Source of the DNA: Domibacillus enclensis
GTDB taxonomy: Bacteria; Bacillota; Bacilli; Bacillales; Domibacillaceae
Direction: 5' to 3'
NCBI RefSeq assembly: GCF_900156125.1
Contig: NZ_FTLX01000001.1
Span: forward strand, 310,001 to 374,000
DNA length: 64,000 nt
Made by a program: the position numbers and the translations under genes. A model generated the notes under the pieces. It worked only from the letters and a program-made list of their open reading frames with translations. It made no database searches and was not told the origin of the DNA. Positions 33,403 through 42,800 of this stretch are shown one piece after another; the stretch's first letter is position 1, and the number at the start of each line of letters is the position of its first letter.

Positions 33403-34524
33403 TTATTGATTACGGGCTTCCGTCATTTGTTTCCAGACGGACCCTTTTGCTTCCTCGCCGCCTTCAATGCGTTCGATCGCCATCATCACTTGCATTTTCA
33501 CTTCAAACTCCGGATCATCCGCTGCTTCACGCAACGCTGGAAGAGACTGTTCATCTCCCATTTCATATAAAAACATCGCCGCACGCCAGCGGACAATCTT
33601 GCTTCGGTCCTGCAGCGCCTTGATCATCATGCCGGCCGCTTCCGGAAAGCCGAGGTCACTCATGCAGTCGCCGGCTGTGCGGCGCACGGTGACTGCCGAA
33701 TCCTCCATTGCTTTGAACAAAACCGGAAGAATTCGCTCGTCTTCAATCATGCCGGCATATACGACAGCCAGCCGGCGAATCGCCGCTTTTTCATCCTGCA
33801 GGGCTGCTTCCAGCAATGGAATGTCGCTGACATCCGGATCAGGCATTTGTTCAAGCTGCTGATAGCGTGTGCGCCAGTCTGTCTGGGCCAGCCACGCGGA
33901 TTTTTCTGGCTTGACGCCGTGCTCCTTATGCTGCACGAGCGGCCCGCCTGCTTTTGCTGCTTCGACGATGCGGTCAATACGCTCTTTCGGATACGCCGCC
34001 AGCACTTCCTCCAAAAGCTCCGGCGCCAGATCATCCAGCTCACCGTAGCGGATGCCGAACTCCTGCCATTTGCGTTCTAAAATATAATTGTCGCCCGCTG
34101 CGGTCAGCTCCGCAAAAGCCTCCTGGCAATAATCCGGCAGCGCCACTCTTTTTTCCGCCTCTGCTGAAGCAAGCTTTAGCTGAAGCGGTATTCCTTTATA
34201 AACTTGAATAAATGTCTCCACTTCACCAAAGTGCTCCAGCGGCTTCGCTTTTTTTTCTTCCGCATCTGTTTCTCCGAAAGCAGCGCGTACATTCGGCAAA
34301 ATATCCTGCCAGTCGTAGCGTCCGTTCCGCTCAAGGGCGATAAAGTCCGCCACATGATAAACACCTTTTACACCGTCGATTTTTAAAAGAGCCTGTATGA
34401 CGTCCGGTGCTCCTTCAGCATTGTCCGGCTTGTAGTTTGTGCTTTTTCCGGCGGCGAGCTCTTCGTCTAAAATCACCTTCATTGTATTCGGGCTTGGTGT
34501 CGGTTCGATTTTTAAAATATTCAA
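33403..34524 (-). CDS. ypgR: YpgR-type virulence-factor-C-like protein (Nfu-like N-terminus + HEAT repeats)
   Basis: This 373-residue protein has an Nfu_N domain (about 1-85: ILKIEPTPSPNTMKVILDEE) and a C-terminal array of HEAT-like repeats (about 230-355) such as LAVVYAGMIEDERILPVLF and DCMSDLGFPEAAGMMIKAL. The staphylococcal relative CvfC is linked to virulence regulation. The Nfu_N part hints at iron-sulfur chemistry but no Cys pair of scaffold type is present. The start is TTG 34524 behind GGAGGAG. It is followed by brxA and ypiP in one direction. Confidence 0.88.
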   Translation of the reverse strand: MNILKIEPTPSPNTMKVILDEELAAGKSTNYKPDNAEGAPDVIQALLKIDGVKGVYHVADFIALERNGRYDWQDILPNVRAAFGETDAEEKKAKPLEHFGEVETFIQVYKGIPLQLKLASAEAEKRVALPDYCQEAFAELTAAGDNYILERKWQEFGIRYGELDDLAPELLEEVLAAYPKERIDRIVEAAKAGGPLVQHKEHGVKPEKSAWLAQTDWRTRYQQLEQMPDPDVSDIPLLEAALQDEKAAIRRLAVVYAGMIEDERILPVLFKAMEDSAVTVRRTAGDCMSDLGFPEAAGMMIKALQDRSKIVRWRAAMFLYEMGDEQSLPALREAADDPEFEVKMQVMMAIERIEGGEEAKGSVWKQMTEARNQ

Positions 34525-34547
34525 TTAATGACTCCTCCTCCATTTTG

Positions 34548-34580
34548 GAAAAAAATCCGCCCGAGCTTCGGGACGGATTC
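34548..34580 (-). terminator. Terminator of mntR
   Basis: A 10-bp stem with one bulge (34574-34578 and 34568-34572 with 34555-34564) is followed by seven Ts on the minus strand, directly after the mntR stop. Confidence 0.85.
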
Positions 34581-34998
34581 ATTCTTTGTTTCGTTCATTT
34601 ACTTTTTTCAGCGCTTGCATACGCTCGGCATCTTCTTCAAAGTATTCGATCAAGTCCGCGATCCGGTTGATGGAATCGGAACTTAAATGATGTTCAATTC
34701 CTTCAACATCCTCGTAAATGTGCTCTTCCTTCACACCAATCACCGACAGAAACCGCTCTAAAAGATCGTGGCGCTCAACTAAACGCTGGCCGATCTTTTG
34801 ACCTTTTGCTGTTAGCATGAGCCCTCGGTACCGCTCGTAGACGAGGTATTCGTCCTTGTCGAGCTTCTGGACCATTTTCGTTACGCTAGACGGGTGAACC
34901 GACAGCGCACCGGCAATGTCCGATACACGAGCATAGCCTTTCGTATCAATCAGCAAATAAATCTGTTCTATGTAATCCTCCATACTCGGTGTCGGCAT
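34579..34998 (-). CDS. mntR: Manganese transport regulator MntR
   Basis: This 139-residue DtxR-family repressor senses Mn2+ and represses uptake genes. The N-terminal winged helix (about 5-65) reads [20 protein letters not shown] and [16 protein letters not shown]. Metal-ligand residues of B. subtilis MntR fit: Asp near 7, Glu near 11, His in VERHDLL, Glu and His in [10 protein letters not shown]. It is a single gene with its own terminator. No Mn transporter gene is in the window. Confidence 0.94.
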   Translation of the reverse strand: MPTPSMEDYIEQIYLLIDTKGYARVSDIAGALSVHPSSVTKMVQKLDKDEYLVYERYRGLMLTAKGQKIGQRLVERHDLLERFLSVIGVKEEHIYEDVEGIEHHLSSDSINRIADLIEYFEEDAERMQALKKVNERNKE

Positions 34999-35061
34999 AA
35001 GGATATTCCCCCTGACATTCTCATCATTAAAAGTGTACTATAACTGCCCCCTTCAAACAAG

Positions 35062-35087
35062 GAAAAAGCCGGGCAGACGCCGGCTTA
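35062..35087 (-). terminator. Terminator of the zinc-finger gene
   Basis: AAGCCGG (35066-35072) pairs with CCGGCTT (35080-35086), followed by TTTTTCC on the minus strand. The 5' arm overlaps the stop codon. Confidence 0.8.
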
Positions 35088-35261
35088 AGAAAGCTTATCT
35101 CCGTACTGTTTTAATTTTTCCCCGATTGTGCATTCCGTAATGCAAAATTTATGGGCAGCCATTTTGCCTTTTTCTTTGCGCAATGTGCTTTTAACGAGGC
35201 AGTCTTTGCAGTACGTGTTTAAAAGCTCTTCCACTTCAAGAAAAACTTCTGTTCGGTTCAA
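35085..35261 (-). CDS. Small zinc-finger protein (C2HCIx2C type, YpeQ-like)
   Basis: This protein of about 58 residues starts at TTG 35261, set by AAAGGTGG about 10 nt upstream; the longer open frame begins inside ypeP. Cysteines in TYCKDCLV and the later AHKFCITECTIG give the Cys-x2-Cys plus His-x2-Cys-x3-Cys pattern of the zf-C2HCIx2C family. It lies just downstream of ypeP, where B. subtilis has a similarly small gene. The function is unknown; a nucleic-acid or protein contact role is plausible. Confidence 0.75.
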   Translation of the reverse strand: MNRTEVFLEVEELLNTYCKDCLVKSTLRKEKGKMAAHKFCITECTIGEKLKQYGDKLS

Positions 35262-35283
35262 AACGCAGCATCCACCTTTCCCA

Positions 35284-35940
35284 TTAAGTGCCAATCTCCG
35301 TATGACTGGAGATCGCTGTGCCTTCAAGCGCTTGCCTGGCGAGCTGGTCAGCTTCTTTATTGTGCCTTCTATCGACCGGTTTGTAAAGTGGCTTGATTCT
35401 CATTCGATCCAGTTTTTCTTCAATTTTTGTTAAAAAACGGGCATGGCTTTCTTCAAAGCAAGCCCACTCTCCTGAGAGCTGATGAAGCACCGTTAAAGAA
35501 TCTCCCGTTATGGTAACCGGCTGACTTTGCACCCCAAGCTCTTCAAGCTTTTGCATGGCAAAATAAAGAGCGGCATATTCCGCTTCATTGCTCGAGTCCA
35601 GTTCCGACAGCTCTGCATTTTCACGCAGCCGGTACCGCCGGCCGCCCTTTGAATAATAAATAGCCGCTCCAACCCCTGAACGGCCTGATTCCTTATGAAA
35701 GCTGCCATCAAATAACACCGTCAATTTTTCCGGTTCCTCGTCCATCTGCTCGTTCAGCTTTTTAAATTCCTTCAACGTCCATTCTTGATTTAATTCATCG
35801 ATGATCTCCACATCCCGGACCCGGCCGGTTTTCAGGAGATCCTCGGTTATTTTCAGGACAAGCTCCCGGTCAACAAGGTCTGACGTGAAGGCGAGCTTTA
35901 CTCCTTTAAAATCATACACATAACGAATTTTCATTTGCAT
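35284..35940 (-). CDS. ypeP: YpeP-like RNase H-fold protein
   Basis: This 218-residue protein starts at ATG 35940 behind AAAGGAGGCG, far inside a longer frame. The N-terminal 70 residues are family-specific, then an RNase H-like domain spans about 74-205: LTVLFDGSFHKESGRSGVGA (Asp near 79), SSNEAEYAALYFA (Glu), ITGDSLTVLHQL (Asp) and RRHNKEADQLARQAL (Asp). All four acidic residues of RNase HI are present, so activity on RNA/DNA hybrids is possible. It is divergent from the RNase H-like gene at 35993. Confidence 0.9.
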   Translation of the reverse strand: MQMKIRYVYDFKGVKLAFTSDLVDRELVLKITEDLLKTGRVRDVEIIDELNQEWTLKEFKKLNEQMDEEPEKLTVLFDGSFHKESGRSGVGAAIYYSKGGRRYRLRENAELSELDSSNEAEYAALYFAMQKLEELGVQSQPVTITGDSLTVLHQLSGEWACFEESHARFLTKIEEKLDRMRIKPLYKPVDRRHNKEADQLARQALEGTAISSHTEIGT

Positions 35941-35992
35941 TTTAACGCCTCCTTTCTTTACACTTATGAAGTATAGATGAGGGGGAATCAAT

Positions 35993-36379
35993 ATGTTTGA
36001 AGTGTATACAGATGGCGCTTCGACGGGCGATCCGGGAAAAGCGGGCGCAGGGATCGTCATTCGCCGGGACGGCCAAACTGAGCGCTTTTCCATTCCACTT
36101 GGAGAAATGGACACACATGCAGCCGAATTCACAGCGGTGATCAAAGCGCTGGAGCTGTGCAAGGAGCGTGGTGCCCAGACAATTTCACTTAGAAGTGATT
36201 CGCAAACGGTTGTTGCCGCCATTGAAAAGGAATACATTCACAAGCAAGCGTATAAGCCGCTGCTGCAAACCATTTTATCGCTAAGCAGCGAATTCCCGCT
36301 TTTTTTCGTGAAGTGGATTCCATCCAAGCAAAACAAAGCCGATCAGGAAGCGAAAAACGCGATCCGGGCCAACCGTTAA
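35993..36379 (+). CDS. RNase HI-like protein (YpdQ-like)
   Basis: This 128-residue RNase H-fold protein has FEVYTDGASTGDPGKAGAG (Asp 7), HAAEFTAVIKAL (Glu 44), LRSDSQTVVAAI (Asp 70) and KQNKADQEAKNA (Asp 118), so the catalytic acidic set is complete. The basic handle of E. coli RNase HI is missing, as in B. subtilis YpdQ, which was reported to lack clear activity. GAGGGGGAATC precedes the ATG. It is the only plus-strand gene of this stretch, and its end overlaps the convergent diguanylate cyclase by 4 nt. Confidence 0.85.
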   Translation: MFEVYTDGASTGDPGKAGAGIVIRRDGQTERFSIPLGEMDTHAAEFTAVIKALELCKERGAQTISLRSDSQTVVAAIEKEYIHKQAYKPLLQTILSLSSEFPLFFVKWIPSKQNKADQEAKNAIRANR

Positions 36380-37191
36380 GACACAACGAGACGGTTTCGG
36401 CCGGATCGTTTTGCTTCATATAAAGCCCGGTCCGCTTTATCGATAAACCCTTGTATGTCTTCACCTTCATACACTGCAATGCCGGCACTGATCGTGACGG
36501 CTACTTGCTTTTCCTTGTACACTACATTCAGCTTCTCTACATTTTGAATGATCCGGTCAGCCACACTGATGCCTTCCTCCATTTGCGTGTTGGAGCACAC
36601 CACCGCAAATTCTTCACCGCCAAGACGCACAACAACGTCGGACGCCCGCAAACTGCTGCGAATCACCCCGCCTGCTTTTTTCAAAACAAGATCGCCACAA
36701 ACGTGACCATGCGTATCGTTTATTTTTTTAAAATGATCAAGGTCGAGTAAGATTAAAAGGGGTGGGATCTTTTTGTTTTCATCCACTGATTTTATCATAT
36801 GTTCTTCAAAAAAGCGGCGATTATGCAAGCCGGTCAGTGCATCTACATGGGTGAGCTTCCTTAATTCACCTAAGACCACCTCATAGCGCACCCGAAAAAA
36901 AGCAGCCGTGTAAAAGATCGCCGCATTCATAATCGAACCGCCAATTAAATAAATGGCTTCCGATGAGGACCAGTGCCCAATCGTTAATTCAATGCCATAT
37001 TTAATGGAAGAAAAAAACAATCCGATACATACAGCTGCTTTCCATGTTGGATAAAGATGAATAAACACCAGGCAGGGAATAATAAACAACGCCCAAATAA
37101 GGGGGACATGCCTCCCTTGAATAATCCACAAATCAAGTGCAACGGTTAGTCCAGCAATGAACGAGATGAATAGCCAGCTCCATACCTTCAT
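36376..37191 (-). CDS. Membrane diguanylate cyclase with I-site
   Basis: This protein of about 271 residues has four to five membrane helices (about 3-110) and a GGDEF domain (about 115-270). It contains HVDALTGLHNRRFFEEH, LLDLDHFKKINDTHGH and RLGGEEFAVV. RASD five residues before GGEEF is a good RxxD inhibitory site, the only one among the five GGDEF proteins here. ATG 37191 follows GAAGGTAGAAGG. It makes cyclic di-GMP and is probably product-inhibited. The membrane sensor is of unknown class. Confidence 0.92.
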   Translation of the reverse strand: MKVWSWLFISFIAGLTVALDLWIIQGRHVPLIWALFIIPCLVFIHLYPTWKAAVCIGLFFSSIKYGIELTIGHWSSSEAIYLIGGSIMNAAIFYTAAFFRVRYEVVLGELRKLTHVDALTGLHNRRFFEEHMIKSVDENKKIPPLLILLDLDHFKKINDTHGHVCGDLVLKKAGGVIRSSLRASDVVVRLGGEEFAVVCSNTQMEEGISVADRIIQNVEKLNVVYKEKQVAVTISAGIAVYEGEDIQGFIDKADRALYEAKRSGRNRLVVS

Positions 37192-37243
37192 CCTTCTACC
37201 TTCTTTCATTTTCCTGTCACCATGCGATGTTACTTATTATGAC

Positions 37244-37450
37244 TTGAACTACCCCCACTTAACTGACGCTTGAAGTGGGGGATTCCTACGATCACCGGCG
37301 TAACCGCCCGTTATTTAGTAGGCTAACCCCGCCGTCCCAGCGGTTGAAGAAGCGATGAGGCGTTCTGCTTCTTGTTTCAAATTCAGTCCTGCGTTAAGGT
37401 CCCGGTCATGATGGATGCCGCACTGTGGGCAAATCCATTCACGCAGCGCG
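37244..37450 (-). ncRNA. Putative omega RNA (reRNA) of TnpB
   Basis: TnpB proteins use a guide RNA made from the 3' end of tnpB and the right end of the element. The expected region, from the last codons of tnpB to the TTCAA end, is present and carries the terminal hairpin. The 5' boundary is a guess. The guide would be the flanking sequence beyond 37244. Confidence 0.45.
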
Positions 37451-38574
37451 AGATTCTTCACGTCTTGATGTTTGTGGCCACAACTGGAGCAAAGCTGGCT
37501 AGAGGCGAAGGTTTTGGACACAATCACCACTTGCTTTCCGTACCAGGTTGCTTTGTACTCCAGCATCGTTCGAAACTGCGCCCAGCTCACTTCGCTGATG
37601 GCTTTTGCAAGGTTGCGGTTTTTGAGCATGTTCACTACCTGCAAATCTTCTATGCCAATGATGTCGTGGTTTTTGACAATATCGGTAGAGATTTTATGCA
37701 AGTAATCCGCGCGTGCGTTGGCGATTTTTTCATGAATACGTGCCACTTTCCGCTTTTGTTTTTGATAATTCTTCGCCTCAAACAGTGGCTGTTTTCGCTG
37801 GATAGCCCCTTGTTTGCGGCGTGAGAGGATACGCTGCTCTTTCGCCAGTTTTTGTTCAAGGGAACGGAAAAATGTCGGGTTTTTAAACACGGTGCCATCG
37901 GACAAAATGGCGAAATCTTTGAGGCCGACATCTACTCCAACCGAAGAACCGGTTTTTGGCAGCGGCTGTACAGCTGTTTCCACCATGATGGAGACAAAGT
38001 ATTTTCCCGTTGGATGACGCCGAACGGTGGCAGACAAAATACGCCCTTCCACTTCCCGGCTTTTGGCAAAGCGGACGAGGCCAAGTTTTGGCAGTTTGAG
38101 CCGGTTTCCTTCAACGGCAATGTTGTTGTTTGTGCATTTGGTTGTATACGATTGCACCCGATTTTTCTTGGATTTGAATCGTGGAGCCTGATTTTGTTTC
38201 TTGAAAAAACGTGAAAAGGCATCCGCCAGGTGTTTTATAGACGATTGTATCGCAATGCTGTCCACTTCTTTAAGCCATTCATATTCTTGCTTTAACGCAG
38301 GGAGTTGAGAAGAACAGGCGCCGTATGTCAACCCTTTCCCTGTTTTCTTAAAGGCGTCATTCCATTGCGCTAAAAACCGGTTAAACACAAAGCGGGAACA
38401 GCCGATGGTTTTAGCGATGAGGATTTCTTGTTCTTTGTTTGGATAGAGACGGAATTTATAGGCTCGATGAATAATCAGATGACTCACCACCTTCTTATGG
38501 TTCGATCGAAAGAGATCGGCTGGTGACGGCTCTAAGGGATCCATGTTTGGGGATACAAACAGGTTGTAGCTCAT
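37315..38574 (-). CDS. tnpB: RNA-guided endonuclease TnpB
   Basis: This 419-residue protein has the helix-turn-helix/wedge N-terminus ([15 protein letters not shown], about 36-50) and a RuvC nuclease split into [11 protein letters not shown] (Asp), [12 protein letters not shown] (Glu) and [12 protein letters not shown] (Asp). The zinc ribbon CSSCGHKHQ...CPQCGIH lies between. All catalytic residues are present and the frame is intact. About 35 extra N-terminal residues precede the usual start; translation may begin near codon 34 behind AAGAAGGTGG. It cuts DNA guided by omega RNA next to a short motif, helping the element persist. Confidence 0.93.
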   Translation of the reverse strand: MSYNLFVSPNMDPLEPSPADLFRSNHKKVVSHLIIHRAYKFRLYPNKEQEILIAKTIGCSRFVFNRFLAQWNDAFKKTGKGLTYGACSSQLPALKQEYEWLKEVDSIAIQSSIKHLADAFSRFFKKQNQAPRFKSKKNRVQSYTTKCTNNNIAVEGNRLKLPKLGLVRFAKSREVEGRILSATVRRHPTGKYFVSIMVETAVQPLPKTGSSVGVDVGLKDFAILSDGTVFKNPTFFRSLEQKLAKEQRILSRRKQGAIQRKQPLFEAKNYQKQKRKVARIHEKIANARADYLHKISTDIVKNHDIIGIEDLQVVNMLKNRNLAKAISEVSWAQFRTMLEYKATWYGKQVVIVSKTFASSQLCSSCGHKHQDVKNLALREWICPQCGIHHDRDLNAGLNLKQEAERLIASSTAGTAGLAY

Positions 38575-38721
38575 TCGTTTTCATTCTGCATTCTCTTCCT
38601 ATTGCACTCATTATATCTAAAAGAACACGCGTTTGCAAAGAAGAAAGAAAAGCAACGATTCATCTCCCCTCTAAGAAGCCCACTTTGAAGAGGGAGTCTT
38701 TTCGCCAAAGATGATAAAAAC

Positions 38722-39624
38722 CTAGTCCAGCCCGAAAGGATCTACTTCAGCATAGCCATCATGACGGGCAAATCGGGATAGCCCCTTCATTCCGTGCGCT
38801 TCAATGAATGAAAACGTCCGGTCATCCGTTCCCGTAAACATCGCCTGCTCCATACTCCATTCAAGCGGAACGTCGCAATGAATTTGCGCCAGCTTTTCGG
38901 ACATCCGGAGCATCTCCTCGCCTTCCTTCAGCTTTTTTTGAACAGAGGGGGTTAATGTATGAGCTCCTTGGAGTACTCCTTCTGTTGTGCCAAATTGGCG
39001 GATCAGCTTCAGTGCTGTTTTTTCACCGATGCCCTTCACGCCCGGATATCCGTCGGCAGCGTCGCCCATCAGTGCTTTAACGTAATGGAATTGGGCCGGC
39101 TCGATGCCGTACTCTTCCCGAAACAAACCGGCATCGTACGATTTCCAGTTGCCATACCCGGATTGAAGCAGCCATACATAATTGTGCCCGTTCAACAGCT
39201 GCAGCAAATCGCGGTCTCCTGTTAAAATGTACGTTTCGACGTCTGCCATTTTGGAGGAAATGGTCCCAATACAGTCATCTGCTTCATAATTTTTCACACC
39301 GATTCCATGAAGGCCAAATGCTAAAACAGCTTCCTGAGCCAGATCAAATTGAGGGATAAGCTCGATGGGAGGAGCCGGTCGGTGCGCTTTGTAAGAATCG
39401 AACATGTCAGTTCGGAACGTGTCCTTGCCCATATCCCAGCAAACCGTTATGTGAGTGGGCTTGATTTCGTCCGCTGCCGCAAACAAGTGACGGATCATGC
39501 CCTGGACTGCGTTTGTCGGCACTCCTTGTTCGTTTATCATAAACCGGCCGCTCGGTGCCGTCTGGAAAAAAGAGCGGAATAGAAGCGCCATTCCGTCTAC
39601 GAGCAGTAATTTGTCATTTGTCAT
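38722..39624 (-). CDS. ypcP: 5'-3' exonuclease (YpcP)
   Basis: This 300-residue nuclease of the PolA-like 5'-3' exonuclease family has LLLVDGMALLFRSFFQ (Asp near 9), CWDMGKDTFRTDMFDSYKAHR (about 65), NYEADDCIGTISSK (about 124), ILTGDRDLLQLL and the helix-hairpin-helix GDAADGYPGVKGIGEKTAL. All metal-binding acids appear present. It removes RNA primers and flap DNA in family members. It overlaps the upstream 66-aa gene by 11 nt. The TnpB element lies directly downstream of its stop. Confidence 0.93.
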   Translation of the reverse strand: MTNDKLLLVDGMALLFRSFFQTAPSGRFMINEQGVPTNAVQGMIRHLFAAADEIKPTHITVCWDMGKDTFRTDMFDSYKAHRPAPPIELIPQFDLAQEAVLAFGLHGIGVKNYEADDCIGTISSKMADVETYILTGDRDLLQLLNGHNYVWLLQSGYGNWKSYDAGLFREEYGIEPAQFHYVKALMGDAADGYPGVKGIGEKTALKLIRQFGTTEGVLQGAHTLTPSVQKKLKEGEEMLRMSEKLAQIHCDVPLEWSMEQAMFTGTDDRTFSFIEAHGMKGLSRFARHDGYAEVDPFGLD

Positions 39625-39814
39625 GTTGTGCCTCTCTTTCCTTGTCCATCAATTTCTTCACCTGGTCTTTCGGGTCCCAGCAGTCAAACCGGTAGCCCGG
39701 ATTCGTTTCGAACCCGAGCCGGCGGCATCTGTATATCATCTTTTCCGGTCCTTTGAACGCTTGAAATTGCCGGCAGGTCGCACATGCGTGAAAGCGTGAA
39801 TCAAGATATGTCAC
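39614..39814 (-). CDS. Hypothetical Cys-rich small protein between dynA and ypcP (66 aa)
   Basis: This 66-residue protein has Cys residues in HACATCRQF, MIYRCRR and FDCWDPKD that would suit one zinc site. The start is GTG 39814 with GGGAG about 11 nt upstream. It overlaps dynA by 14 nt upstream and ypcP by 11 nt downstream, so it is translationally embedded between them. The family is not recognised; it is likely a small zinc-binding partner, by inference. Confidence 0.7.
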   Translation of the reverse strand: MTYLDSRFHACATCRQFQAFKGPEKMIYRCRRLGFETNPGYRFDCWDPKDQVKKLMDKEREAQHDK

Positions 39815-42800
39815 GGAGAATCAGCTCCCACTCCTCAACATTCTCATGCTGCTCCAGAACAAGAAGCCATGCCTCAAACTGCTCTTTTACATCCAATTGG
39901 GCAGCTTGCTTTACATGAGTGGTTCCTTGTTCAATAAAACGATATGCCGCCGTCAGCAGCCGCTCCTTCTGATCGGTTAAATACTCGTCAGCAAGCGGCT
40001 CCAGCTGCTCTTGGAGCTGCTCCATCATGACTTGCTTTTCATTTTTTTCGAAAAATGATTTAGCATTTTTAAACAGCGACAGCGCTCCTGAAAACGAATC
40101 GGCTGACAGCTCCTGAAAGGCGGATTCAAAATCAGGAACTGTGATTTTGCCCATTTCAGCCTTTGACAGCAGCAGCTCCGGTTCGATCATCGCCGCTTTT
40201 TGTTCAAATCGCTGCTGCTTGTCTTCGAGCAGCTTTCTGCCGTGGTTTTCGACCCGGATGGACGTGGCCCGCATTTCCTGCGCCAAATCGTAGCCAAGAG
40301 AGCCGAGCAATTCCTGCATCGATTTCCTCAGTGCCGTTTTGGAATCACTTTGACCGCTCAGTGTGGCCGGGTTGAAGGACTCTTTAAAGAAATCAGAAAA
40401 ACGGAAAAACACACGCTGTTTCACGTAATGAACAAGCTCATCCATCTCCTGGCCGATTCGTTTTCTTTCGATATCAGAGCCTTCCGCTTGAATAATCGTG
40501 TCCATTTCGCTTCTTTTGCGAAGAAGCTCTGCGCGCATCACGTCACCGCGTTCGATGCTTTCTTTTGCTGATGCGATCAGCTTTTGAAGCTGGCTGCGTC
40601 CTCTTTCCGCTTCCGCATCTGCCGATTGAACGGCCATTTGGGCCAGATCATTCGCCAAAAACGAACGGAACGGTTCTTTAAACTGCTTCATTCCAGAGGC
40701 TGGATGATCCCATTCGCCGGCCATCGCTTCTTCAACGGCCAGCATGCTGGACACGCCATGCAGCCGAGGGAAACGAATGCCATACTGAAGCAGCTGCTCC
40801 CGCACGTAGTCTTTTACGTCCTGTACTTCTTGTTCATCTGCAGCTAAATCAATCGCATTAATAATGAAAAACATTTTATCAAGCTCAAAAGCATCCTTTA
40901 CACGGCCCAGCTGAATTAAAAACTCCCGGTCCGCTTTGGAAAAAGCATGGTTGTAATACGTCACAAACAGGATGGCATCTGCATTTTTAATGTATTCAAA
41001 CGCCACGCCCGTGTGGCGAGCATTAATCGAATCGGCCCCCGGTGTGTCCACAAGTGTGATGCCAAGACGAGTGAAATCACAATCATAATATAAATCAATC
41101 GAGTCGACAAAACAGCTTTTCGCCTCATCCGCCACGAACTGCTTAAAGGCATTTAAATCAACCGTTAAAACAGTTGTTTCGTGTTTTTCATATTCACGAA
41201 AGCCCGCATGAAAAGCCCGCAAAAAAGACAGGTGGATTTTTTCTTTTCCCTCTCCTTTATTCGCCGCAAGTACGTCAGGAATCCGGCTATACGCATCTTC
41301 CAGCGAAGCCGCCTGCTGATGAAACAAGCCAAGAGAGGCGTTCACATCCGCCAGCAGCACGTCTGCTGTTTTCAAGTGGACATTTGCTGTCCGGTGCTTG
41401 TGCTCTTCTGTTACCGGATGGATGCGGTTCACAGCCGCTGTTGTTGGGTTCGGCGAGACCGGCAGCACTTTTTCCCCGAGAAGGGCATTGGCAAAGGACG
41501 ATTTCCCGGCTGAAAAAGCGCCGAATAACGCGATGGTATACGTCTGGTTCTCAAGACGAGACGCCTTTTGCACCGCTCCATCCACAAAACGTGAAAAACC
41601 GGGCACATGCTGAAGGCGGTCTGCCATTAAACGCAGCCGTTTAATCGCGGCTTCAACATCGCCATTCGCTTCGGTCAGCTCCGGCTCAGCTGATTCCTCC
41701 ACTTCCTCACGCGCCGCAGCCGTCCATTGCTCGACACCATCATACAGCATCACTTCGCCGTCTTCAGCCTGCCATTTGTCTTGAAGCGCAGCCATCGAAC
41801 GCGGCAATAACGGGTCCTCCTCCGTCAAAACCGATTGCAGCTCCTGCTCGCGCTCCTTGCGCACCTGCTCCAGCTTTTTCAGCTCGTTTTTCGCGTCCAG
41901 CCGCTTCACCCAAACATCATAGTCCGCTTTAATCAAAGCGAACTCCGATTGAAACTGATCAGCTAAAACGAGCGAGGCTTTTTCCTTCCAGCGGTCCGAC
42001 TCCACACGCGCACGTTTTTTAATGAGTGAGGCCACGTCCTCTGAATAATTTAACAGAGCATCACCCGTTATCCCTGCACCCGGCTTGACGGCTTTTTGAA
42101 CGATGTCACTGTCGACGATAATCGCCATTTCCTCTGCCTGCATAGCAAGAGATGGATCATCCAGGCCGCTTTCCTTCATCCAGCTGGCATTCAGCTGCCG
42201 AATCAGCCATTCCAGCTGTGATTCAGTTTGCTTCGTTAAATCTGCGACGAGCGCCTGCAACCGAGCTTCCCGTTCTTCCTCGGTTTTCTTTTTAGCAAAC
42301 AACATGCCCACCTTGAAGTCAGGGCGTATCGACTCTAAAAAGCTGCGGGCCAGCTCTCTCGTTGAAGCAGGAATGAGCCGGGCGTTTTTCAATGCTTCAT
42401 CGCGGCTTTCTTCATACTTTTTCAGCCAATATGCGGCATCTCGCTTCGTCAATTCTGCCCGGAGTGATGCTTCCTTTTCTTCAATAGAGTGAGCGCCTGC
42501 TTCGGCTGTTATCGCTTGAAGCGGCTCCATTGTTTCTTTTTGCTGCGCAGCCAGCCAGGTCATGTGCTCATGCACAAGCAGGTTCATCATCGTTTCGGCA
42601 GACTGCTCAGATAACATGTCCCGTTTTTCCATACTATTTTGAATAAGCTGCTTTACTTCGTCAAAATCATTGTACGGAAGCTGGCGATTTCGAAGGCTTG
42701 TGAAATAAAAGGCTTCTGGTTCCACATTCCACATCGCGAAAGATTCCTTGACTGACTGGCGGAAGGCATCGAACGATAACTCTTCTTCCTTATGCTTATC

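Larger units (their letters stand above)
37244..38712 (-). mobile_element. TnpB-only IS200/IS605-family element (IS1341 type)
   Basis: A single tnpB gene is flanked by IS605-like ends. The right end holds a hairpin (CCCCCACTTCAAG.../AAGTGGGGG, 37251-37281) followed by TAGTTCAA ending at 37244, a typical right cleavage site. The left end has the hairpin CCCTCTTCAAAG.../CTTAGAGGGG region with AGATGAATCG near 38650-38700. There is no tnpA, so the element is non-autonomous for transposition. It inserted just downstream of ypcP. Outer boundaries on the left are approximate, and TTTTTAT next to it could be the target motif. Confidence 0.8.

Noticed and set aside
35941-36237. N-terminal part of the ypeP open frame
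   Set aside because: It is antisense to the RNase HI-like gene, and a strong ribosome site marks the start at 35940.
41174-41644. Plus-strand 156-aa ORF inside dynA
   Set aside because: It is a shadow of the dynA coding frame with no ribosome site or recognisable domain.
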